DNA of 7,107 bases from Phytoplasma sp041276565 (lineage in GTDB: Bacteria > Bacillota_I > Bacilli_A > Acholeplasmatales > Acholeplasmataceae), in contig NZ_JBGGGR010000016.1 of NCBI RefSeq assembly GCF_041276565.1, forward strand, positions 1-7,107. Direction: 5' to 3'. A program made the position numbers and the translations under genes. Shown in pieces: positions 1-5,087 of this stretch. Every line of letters starts with the position of its first letter. Positions within the stretch are counted from its first letter, which is position 1. Below the pieces are notes generated by a model. The model was given only the letters and a program-made list of their open reading frames with translations. It did no database searches and had not been told where the DNA came from.

Positions 1-414
1 GCTCCCATTTTTTGATATTTGTGTGGATTGTTTAAGAAATCAATTAATTCTTTCATCTCTTCTTTTTCTTCTTTGTTTCCGGCGACATCTTTTAAAGTAA
101 AAAGAGATTTTTGTTTAGAAGAAATTTTGGATTTGAGACTATCCGAATTCATTTGAAAAAATACATTTCCCCAATACCCTAATAATAACAAGGTACTAAT
201 AGGTTTTAAAAATGTATCTATATGTGTTTTAATAGTTGTTAAATTATTAGACATTATGTTGACATTTTTAAATTTATAAATATTACTACTAGCTTCTGGA
301 TTAAAAACGTATTTATTTAATATATCGAAAGAAAAACAAAAAAAAATAAAAAAATAATAAAGCGAAAATAATATTTTTAAAATTAATTTTATTTGAGTAT
401 TTATTTAATTTCAT
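1..414 (-). pseudogene. ftsH: FtsH/HflB-family AAA+ zinc protease, 5' part, frameshifted and cut by window edge
   Basis: FtsH is a membrane-anchored, ATP-dependent metalloprotease that degrades misfolded membrane and regulatory proteins. Reading leftward from ATG 414, the first codons encode a hydrophobic stretch (FKNIIFALLFFYFFLFFF), then the frame hits a stop. In the frame shifted by one, from the nine-T run (plus-strand A at 328-336), a continuous ORF runs off the left edge. It encodes a short extracytoplasmic stretch, a second hydrophobic segment (STLLLLGYWGNVFF), and the FtsH signature LKDVAGNKEEKEEMKELIDF followed by NPHKYQKMGA, which directly precedes the Walker A motif in this family. 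Walker A, SRH and HExxH lie outside the window. A purine-rich RBS (AGAAAG, 423-428) sits 8 bases before ATG 414. A shorter in-frame start at ATG 254 would keep only the second membrane segment. Family identity is strong. Whether it is a true pseudogene, slippage-controlled, an assembly error or a shortened gene starting at 254 is open. Confidence 0.8.
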
Positions 415-450
415 TTTTGTATCTTTCTATTTTTTTAAATTTTTTAATAG

Positions 451-1727
451 TTATTCGTTGAAAATTATAATTGGGATAACAGAAAATTCTTCTTCTGTTA
501 AATTAAACATTTGTTCAAATATTTTTTGGTATGTTTTTTTTGTTTAATTTCTTTTAACTCTGGTTTTATATTTTGATATTCCGTACTGCCTAAATAAGTT
601 TTAAAAAGGGATTTGTTTCTAGAAAGTCATTCTTTATAAAAATTCATAAATGTTCTCATTGTTCCTTCGAAAATACCTTGTTCATTTAAGGCATTATAAG
701 AAACATCATATTGGTTGAGTTTTTTGGCTTCTTCTTTTTTTTCATCACCTTTTATTTTTTTTATTTCTTCATTAGAAACGAAAGATTCTTTTCCTGTAAT
801 AACCGGAACATCTGTTGTGTCAAACTTATTATTTTTTAATTTATTCAAATATTCTTTGATTTCTTTAAAATCAAATTTTAAAGAAATATTTTCGTTAATA
901 TTATTTAAAATCATTTGTTCAAAAATAAAATAATGATAATCTTTTATATTTATTTGAAATGTTTCTTCGAAGTCATTATGTTGTGGAGCGCTTTCTATAC
1001 ATAATTGACTATTTAGTTTTGTTTCTTCGTTTACTATTAATTGATTTGGAGACAATTTATTTTCTTGAATAAATGTTTCGAATAAATTTTTGACTTGTGA
1101 TAAAAATTTTTCTTTTATATTATTATTTATTTTATCTGTTAACGTAAACCAATTTTCTTGAAAATCAAAATTAATTTTTAAGTTATAATTCTGTTTTTTT
1201 TCTTCGTCGTTTAATTTATCAAAAGCTTCTTTTAAATATTTCAAAGCTTTTTCAAAATCATAACCTGAGTCGGTATCAACTATTTTACTAACAATTTCAT
1301 TATTTTCTTCTATTTTAGGAAAATAACTTTTAGGAAGATATTAGGATTGTTTAAATAAAAATCTTTAGTAAATAAAACTGGCGATGGTTGAAATTTTTCA
1401 TTTATTTGAGCCATTTCAGTTCTTTTTAAACCAAAAAATAAAGCTTTACGAAAATCTTTTTTTAAAAATAGTGCATTTTCATTTACTTTGTCTAAAAAAT
1501 GAATATACAAGAGTGATCCTTTGTCAGGAATATTTTTTTTAACATTTTCTGACATTGCGTCATATATTCTTTGTCTTTCTCTTTTTTATTTTCTTCATTT
1601 TTTTTGTATTAAGATTGTCTAAAACAAATAACATTATTATTATTAAAGTTAATAAAACAAACCATATATAATAGATAATAATTTTTGAATTGTTTTTTTT
1701 GAAATTCATTTTTCTACTTTCTTTCAT
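451..1727 (-). pseudogene. oppA: Degenerate oligopeptide/dipeptide ABC transporter substrate-binding protein (SBP_bac_5, OppA/DppA-like)
   Basis: The intact protein would capture peptides outside the cell and pass them to an Opp/Dpp permease. Pieces found in order: an N-terminal hydrophobic anchor from ATG 1709 (better RBS, GAAAGAAAG) or ATG 1727, containing VLLTLIIIMLFVL and no lipobox Cys; a block near 1555-1310 with FRKALFFGLKRTEM, the conserved segment usually found midway along SBP_bac_5 proteins; a block with SGYDFEKALKYLKEAF; a long middle (1244-627); and a C-terminal block with YQKIFEQMF and EEFSVIPIIIF, matching the family's conserved 'viPl' region. The anchor joins almost directly to the mid-protein block, so roughly 200 or more codons look deleted. 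The frame breaks near 1555-1600, in an A run near 1335, at TGA 627-629 (where Trp would read through), and at the T8 run 534-541. The last 30 or so residues also seem missing. It lies 36 bases upstream of the ftsH start. The family call is good; OppA versus DppA is not resolved. Confidence 0.8.
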
Positions 1728-1745
1728 TTTTTATTTTTAAAAGAA

Positions 1746-1776
1746 AGTATATTCAAAAAAAAAAAAAAAAAAACAA
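1746..1776 (-). promoter_or_regulatory. Putative promoter of the oppA-ftsH block with poly-T spacer
   Basis: On the minus strand, TTGTTT (1776-1771) is followed after 19 bases by TATACT (1751-1746), and the spacer is mostly a T run. Transcription would start near 1739, about 30 bases before ATG 1709. The same TTGTTT-N19 arrangement precedes the intact gene at 2057, which supports the call. Spacer homopolymers can change length by slippage, so promoter strength may vary. This is inference only. Confidence 0.45.
1755..1773. repeat. 19-base A homopolymer (poly-T on minus strand)
   Basis: An uninterrupted run of 19 A lies upstream of the degenerate oppA gene, inside the putative promoter spacer. 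It is the longest homopolymer in the window. Confidence 0.95.
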
Positions 1777-1951
1777 TTTTAAAGTAACAAAAAATTATTT
1801 TTTTATTTTATATTTAATTTTTTAACTTTATATCTAAGTTATTAATATATTTAAGTTTTATTTTTGAGATGTATTTTTTGAAAAAATATAGTATATATGT
1901 ATATGTCTTTATTAAATATGTCAATAATACAAAAATTATTTAGTTTATTTT
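1777..1951. other. AT-rich intergenic stretch with no recognised gene
   Basis: This is part of the roughly 330-base gap between the diverging degenerate oppA and the small orphan gene. It contains only short A/T-rich words, including a TATATATGTATATG-like alternating stretch near 1891-1905. Several TATAAA-like words occur on the minus strand near 1805-1835, but none has a convincing -35 partner. I see no RNA gene or ORF here. Confidence 0.6.
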
Positions 1952-1964
1952 AAAAATAGTTATT

Positions 1965-1995
1965 TTGTTTATTATTTTTTTATATAAGGTATAAT
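1965..1995 (+). promoter_or_regulatory. Sigma-70-type promoter of the orphan gene
   Basis: TTGTTT (1965-1970) and a perfect TATAAT (1990-1995) are separated by 19 bases. Transcription would start near 2002, giving a leader of about 55 bases before ATG 2057. The elements are repeated in the downstream copy (2641-2672, spacer 20), so they were duplicated with the gene. Confidence 0.6.
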
Positions 1996-2008
1996 ATTAG
2001 TATATAAT

Positions 2009-2028
2009 TTTTTTTATTAATAAAAAAA
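2009..2028 (+). promoter_or_regulatory. Leader palindrome (T-run/ATTAAT/A-run)
   Basis: A perfect 20-base palindrome centred on ATTAAT, with T7 on the left and A7 on the right, lies just after the predicted transcription start. A shorter equivalent (2686-2703) is kept in the second copy. In RNA it could form a weak A-U hairpin before the AAGAAG purine-rich tract. Its function is unknown. Confidence 0.45.
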
Positions 2029-2056
2029 TCAAGAAGAAAAGAGTATATTTTTTGTT

Positions 2057-2389
2057 ATGAATTCTAAAAAAACACTTGAAAACATTAAAGATAATGTTTT
2101 TTTAAACGATTTCAATATTAAAGTTCAAAATAGATATATAGAAAACGAAAATAAAAAAAAAATAAGAGAATGGTTTATTAAGGATTTTAATTTTTTTTTT
2201 GAAAATGTTAATTATTTTTTACCAGAATTAGTTATTAAATTCGGATATATTGACGAAGATAATCCAGAATTTTTTTTACAACCACAACAAATTATTAAAA
2301 TTTTAGATAGCCAATTTAAAGTTTTAGACCGTAAAAATAAAAAATATGTTTTAATAATTAATAAATTTAGACAAGAATCAGAAGAATAA
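2057..2389 (+). CDS. Hypothetical 110-aa charged cytoplasmic protein
   Basis: I do not recognise this protein. It starts at ATG 2057 and ends at TAA 2387-2389. It has no signal peptide, membrane segment or cysteine, and is very rich in Lys, Asn, Glu, Phe and Ile. The N-terminal half is charged (KKIREWFIKDF near residues 34-44), the middle is aromatic and hydrophobic (FFFENVNYFLPELVIKFGYI), and the tail is basic then acidic (KNKKYVLIINKFRQESEE). A purine-rich tract (AAGAAGAAAAGAG, 2031-2043) ends 13 bases before ATG, rather far for a Shine-Dalgarno, so initiation may be weak. It is a single-gene unit with its own promoter and strong terminator. A decayed paralogue lies just downstream (2730-2935), showing local duplication. 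The clean frame beside that frameshifted copy argues it is or was recently expressed. A lineage-specific phytoplasma protein is likely, function unknown. Confidence 0.7.
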   Translation: MNSKKTLENIKDNVFLNDFNIKVQNRYIENENKKKIREWFIKDFNFFFENVNYFLPELVIKFGYIDEDNPEFFLQPQQIIKILDSQFKVLDRKNKKYVLIINKFRQESEE

Positions 2390-2420
2390 AAACAACGAAC
2401 TTTTAAATTTTAATTGAATA

Positions 2421-2452
2421 AAAAAAGACTTTCTTAATTGGAAGTCTTTTTT
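2421..2452 (+). terminator. Rho-independent terminator, probably bidirectional
   Basis: A 13-bp stem, AAAAAAGACTTTC (2421-2433) with GGAAGTCTTTTTT (2440-2452), encloses the loop TTAATT and includes one T-G wobble. It ends in a T run and lies 32 bases after the stop of the orphan gene. The A run on the left arm means it could also act on the minus strand. Confidence 0.85.
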
Positions 2453-2627
2453 ATTAGTTAAAAATAAACAAAAAAGAGATTAAAAACAAAGTTTATAGAT
2501 TGTTTTCAATTGGTTTTTAATTATTTTTAGTTTTTTTACTTGTTTGATATTTTTCTAAATTTTTTTAAATAAAAAACTTTTTTCTGAATTCCAATTTGTT
2601 ATTTATCTGTTTGAAAAAAATTATTAT
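2453..2627. other. AT-rich spacer between terminator and repeat copy 2
   Basis: No gene, RNA or clear repeat was found. The stretch is dominated by T runs, and the only long frame is a low-complexity minus-strand shadow. With the decayed copy that follows, it fills the gap of about 620 bases between the orphan gene and mutM. Confidence 0.6.
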
Positions 2628-2640
2628 AAAAAATATTATT

Positions 2641-2672
2641 TTGTTTATTAATTTTTTTATATAAGTTATAAT
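2641..2672 (+). promoter_or_regulatory. Duplicated promoter of the decayed copy
   Basis: TTGTTT (2641-2646) and TATAAT (2667-2672) are 20 bases apart, one more than in the parent copy. The -10 is intact. If active, it would transcribe the decayed copy and possibly read on into mutM. Confidence 0.4.
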
Positions 2673-2729
2673 ATTACTATATAAGTTTTTTATTAATAAA
2701 AAAAACAAGAAGAAATAAAAATAATATAA

Positions 2730-2935
2730 ATGTTTATTATAGATTCGAAAAAACACTTAAAAAAGAAAGATTATATTTTTTTTAAGATAATTTCGATAAC
2801 GAATTTCGAAACAAATATTTCGAACGAAAATAAAACAATAAGAAAACATTTTTTTCAGGAATTCTTTTATTTTTGCAAATGTTAATTATTTTTTATTAAA
2901 ATGAATTTTTATTTTTGTTATTTAACGAAATCATT
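2730..2935 (+). pseudogene. Decayed paralogue of the 110-aa orphan gene
   Basis: From ATG 2730 a 51-codon ORF (stop 2883-2885) matches the upstream gene in pieces: DSKKHLKKKDYIFF against NSKKTLENIKDNVFL, and NENKTIRKHFFQEFFYF against NENKKKIREWFIKDFNFFF, in the same frame. The segment between them matches only in a different frame (NEFRNKYFERK against NIKVQNRYIENE), so two compensating indels lie inside. The next block (ANVNYFL against ENVNYFL) is out of frame again, and recognisable similarity fades near 2935. The C-terminal half of the parent is absent. It is almost certainly a pseudogene, though the small ORF could still be translated from the preserved promoter and leader. Confidence 0.65.
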
Positions 2936-2945
2936 TTTAAAAATA

Positions 2946-2963
2946 CTATCTTTTAAAAGATGG
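2946..2963 (+). terminator. Small palindromic hairpin upstream of mutM
   Basis: CTATCTTTTAAAAGATGG folds on itself and is followed by TTTTATTT, so it could be a weak terminator after the decayed copy. Its left arm (CTATCTTT) could pair instead with AAAGATAG at 2990-2997, just before mutM, giving two exclusive structures. Confidence 0.35.
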
Positions 2964-3010
2964 TTTTATTTATTTATTGTCAAATATGAAAGATAGGTTT
3001 TTAAAAAATT

Positions 3011-3829
3011 ATGCCTGAATTACCAGAAGTCGAAGTAACGATTCGTAGTTTAAGAAAAAAAATTATTGGTGAAGTGATAGAAAAAATAAATATTTTTTAT
3101 CTTCCTTCTTTTAAAAGTGCATATAATTTAACTGAATTAAAAGGAAAAGAAATTTTAGGAATTCAACGCAAAGGAAAATTTTTATTATTTTTTTTAGATC
3201 AAGATTGTGTTATGGTCGGTCATTTTCGTATGGAAGGAAAAATATATATCGATCCCATAGATGAAAGCGAACCAAGACATAAATACGAGAATTTTAGAAT
3301 TTTATTGAAAAGCGGAAAAGCGTTTCGTTACTATGATTTTCGTAAATTCGGAGGTTTCACTTTATACAAAAAAGAAAATTATTTACAAGCCAGTGGTTTA
3401 AATCAATTGGCTTTAGATCCTTTTTTGATAGAACCAGAAGATTTTTTTAATAAAATCTCTAAAAAAAAGATAGCTATAAAAAAGATCTTGTTGGACCAAA
3501 AACTAATTTCCGGTATAGGTAATATTTATGCCAGTGAAATTTTATTTCTAGCTAAAATTAATCCTGAAAAATTTGTTAGTGAGTTAAACTTAAAACAAAT
3601 CCAACTTATTATTTCTATTTCTAAAGAAGTGTTGTCAAAAGCTATTCGTTATGGAGGCACTTCTATTAGTAGTTTTGAAGCTATCGGTCAAAGAGGCACT
3701 TTTCAAAACAAATTATTAGTCTACAAAAGAGATAAACAAGATTGTGTTCTTTGTCAAAATCCAATTCAAAAAAAGAAAATAGGTGGAAGAAGTACTTATT
3801 TCTGTTCTCAATGTCAAAAAGATATTTAA
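3011..3829 (+). CDS. mutM: Formamidopyrimidine-DNA glycosylase (Fpg/MutM)
   Basis: This bifunctional base-excision repair enzyme removes oxidised purines such as 8-oxoguanine and nicks the abasic site. At 272 residues it is full family length. The invariant start MPELPEVE supplies the catalytic Pro2 (Schiff base) and Glu3, which fixes the start because Met1 is removed. Lys56 in RKGKF is the conserved DNA-contacting lysine. GHFRMEGK (residues 70-77) is the void-filling/substrate loop region, and GIGNIYASEILF around Asn171 is the helix-two-turn-helix signature. A C-terminal zinc finger Cys245-x2-Cys248-x16-Cys265-x2-Cys268 carries Arg260 at its tip. All key residues are present, so it should be active. 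The ribosome site is weak (GATAGG, about 12 bases before ATG). It is first of three same-strand genes; dnaB follows after 36 bases. No convincing own promoter is visible. Fpg also lies near dnaB-dnaI in other Firmicutes. Confidence 0.97.
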   Translation: MPELPEVEVTIRSLRKKIIGEVIEKINIFYLPSFKSAYNLTELKGKEILGIQRKGKFLLFFLDQDCVMVGHFRMEGKIYIDPIDESEPRHKYENFRILLKSGKAFRYYDFRKFGGFTLYKKENYLQASGLNQLALDPFLIEPEDFFNKISKKKIAIKKILLDQKLISGIGNIYASEILFLAKINPEKFVSELNLKQIQLIISISKEVLSKAIRYGGTSISSFEAIGQRGTFQNKLLVYKRDKQDCVLCQNPIQKKKIGGRSTYFCSQCQKDI

Positions 3830-3850
3830 TATTGAATAATTTTTTAATTT

Positions 3851-3860
3851 AAAGAGGTGA
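3851..3860 (+). promoter_or_regulatory. Strong RBS that sets the dnaB start at TTG
   Basis: AAAGAGGTGA is a near-perfect Shine-Dalgarno. The in-frame GTG at 3857 lies inside it and so cannot be its start codon. The TTG at 3866, five bases after the motif, is the properly spaced start. Confidence 0.75.
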
Positions 3861-3865
3861 TTTTT

Positions 3866-5065
3866 TTGTTATCTTTGGATAAATTGGTTATTAAAAATGA
3901 TTTTGTTTTAACCAATCAAGAACAAAAAGTTTTAAATTTACTGTATCAGCCTTTGATGGGAGCAGGGACTTTAGGACTTTATCGTATTTTTTATTTTTTA
4001 AATCAAAAGAATAATTCAACTACGTCTTTTAATCATCAATTTATATTCGATTTATTAAATATAAATGAAGTAGTTTTTTTGAAATATAAAGAAAAACTTG
4101 AAGCCATTAATTTATTGTCAACTTTTCAAAGTCCTCAAAAAGAATTTATTTATTTATTAAAAACACCTTTAAATGATAATGAATTTTTTAAAGATCCTAT
4201 TTTAAGTCAATTTTTAGTAAGCGAAGTAGGAGAAGAAATTTATCACCAATTAAAAAACTTATTTTCTGTTAAAACTAATATAGAATTCGAAAATTATGAA
4301 AATATTAGTAAAAATTTTTCAGATGTTTACACTTTTAAAAAAATCAATATGACTCGAAATATAACGGATATTCATAATCAAAATACGAACGATAATAAAT
4401 TCGCTTTTTTTCAAAAATATTTCAATTATAATACTTTTATGGACAACTTAGCGACTCGATTTAAACAACCTTTTTTATTAGAATTAAAAAATATAGAATA
4501 TATTACTAAATTAGGTTTTATTTTCGAGATCAATCCAAAAGAAATGGCTACTTTATATGAAGATGTTTTTCGTAATAAAGATGACAACCATTTAAATTTA
4601 GAAAATTTAAGAATTCGATTAAATAAAAAAATTTCTAAAGACAAAAATCAATTAACTTTGGTTAATATTGAATCTATTAACGATGAAGAAAAAAAAATGA
4701 TCTTTCATTTAAAAAATGTGCATCCTAAACAAATCATTGATAATTTTGTACAAAATGTTTATACTTGTTATTCCTTATATGATGTCGCTTATCATCTGCT
4801 TAAACAGAATAATGTGGAAATAGGTGTTATTAACGCTTTATTTATGTTTATTTGTAGTAAAAAAAGAACGGAAAAAGATTTTCCTACTTCTTATAATTAT
4901 TTTCAGACTGTTTTAAATTCTTGGTTAAAAAAAGGTATTGATTCTACTGAAAGTGCTTATGATTTCTTGATAGAAGAGAAAAAATTTAAGAAAAATAAAT
5001 TGAATGAAAAAAATAGCCCGAAATGGTTAGATGATATAAGAAAAGAATTAGATTTTAAAAATTAA
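3866..5065 (+). CDS. dnaB: Replication initiation and membrane attachment protein DnaB (DnaD/DnaB family)
   Basis: This is Firmicute DnaB, not the replicative helicase. With DnaD it acts after DnaA at the origin and at restart forks, enabling DnaI to load the helicase. The N-terminal winged-helix region shows the family pattern LNLLYQPLMGAGTLGLYRIF near residues 23-42, and the C-terminal DnaD-like domain holds YFQTVLNSWLKKGI, the family's Y-x3-hydrophobic-x3-W motif (Tyr345, Trp353), followed by a lysine-rich tail. At 399 residues from TTG 3866 it is somewhat shorter than Bacillus DnaB. The linker is charged, Asn-rich and low in complexity. TTG 3866 is preferred over GTG 3857 because the latter is within the Shine-Dalgarno. 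It lies 36 bases after mutM and 22 before dnaI, so it is probably co-transcribed. The dnaI neighbour strongly supports the identity. Confidence 0.9.
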   Translation: MLSLDKLVIKNDFVLTNQEQKVLNLLYQPLMGAGTLGLYRIFYFLNQKNNSTTSFNHQFIFDLLNINEVVFLKYKEKLEAINLLSTFQSPQKEFIYLLKTPLNDNEFFKDPILSQFLVSEVGEEIYHQLKNLFSVKTNIEFENYENISKNFSDVYTFKKINMTRNITDIHNQNTNDNKFAFFQKYFNYNTFMDNLATRFKQPFLLELKNIEYITKLGFIFEINPKEMATLYEDVFRNKDDNHLNLENLRIRLNKKISKDKNQLTLVNIESINDEEKKMIFHLKNVHPKQIIDNFVQNVYTCYSLYDVAYHLLKQNNVEIGVINALFMFICSKKRTEKDFPTSYNYFQTVLNSWLKKGIDSTESAYDFLIEEKKFKKNKLNEKNSPKWLDDIRKELDFKN

Positions 5066-5067
5066 AA

Positions 5068-5075
5068 AAAAGGTG
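5068..5075 (+). promoter_or_regulatory. RBS of dnaI containing an in-frame GTG
   Basis: AAAAGGTG is the only Shine-Dalgarno-like motif before dnaI. The in-frame GTG at 5073 is part of it, so ATG 5088, 12 bases downstream, is the more likely start despite the rather long spacing. Confidence 0.6.
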
Positions 5076-5087
5076 TTTGAATCGTTT

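Larger units (their letters stand above)
1952..2262 (+). repeat. Direct repeat copy 1 (promoter, leader and 5' part of orphan gene)
   Basis: This is the upstream copy of a tandem duplication; the second copy lies about 677 bases downstream (2628-2935). Similarity starts at AAAAATAGTTATTTTGTTT, runs through the -10 region (TATAATATTA), the leader palindrome and CAAGAAGAAA, and continues with decreasing identity into the coding part, up to about TATTGACGAAGATAAT. Copy 1 carries the intact gene. Confidence 0.7.
2628..2935 (+). repeat. Direct repeat copy 2 (leader conserved, coding part decayed)
   Basis: This is the downstream copy of the 1952-2262 unit. Identity is highest over the promoter and leader: TTTTGTTTATTA, TATAATATTA, the T-ATTAAT-A palindrome and CAAGAAGAAA. 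It then falls in the coding part through substitutions and indels, although blocks such as AATGTTAATTATTTTTTA remain unchanged. No terminator copy follows. Confidence 0.7.

Noticed and set aside
715..933. 72-codon plus-strand ORF
   Set aside because: It is antisense to the well-supported OppA-like remnant, and its Phe/Ser-rich composition is what reverse-reading a Lys/Glu-rich gene gives.
1..1727. Possible mobile unit (PMU), since FtsH-like genes are common in phytoplasma mobile units
   Set aside because: No transposase, ssb, dnaG, tmk or sigma-factor gene is visible in the window, so one broken ftsH end is not enough.
2009..2028. Leader palindrome as a transcription terminator
   Set aside because: It is made only of A/T, lies just after a promoter and precedes an intact gene, so termination is not a good explanation.
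2565..2756. 63-codon minus-strand ORF of Phe, Ile, Tyr and Lys
   Set aside because: Low-complexity frame over T runs, antisense to repeat copy 2, with no ribosome site.
1741..3010. tRNA, CRISPR or replication origin in the AT-rich region
   Set aside because: No cloverleaf, no regularly spaced repeats and no cluster of DnaA boxes were found; the only repeated structure is the tandem gene duplication.
4426..4644. 72-codon minus-strand ORF
   Set aside because: Lies inside dnaB on the opposite strand without a ribosome site; a shadow of dnaB.
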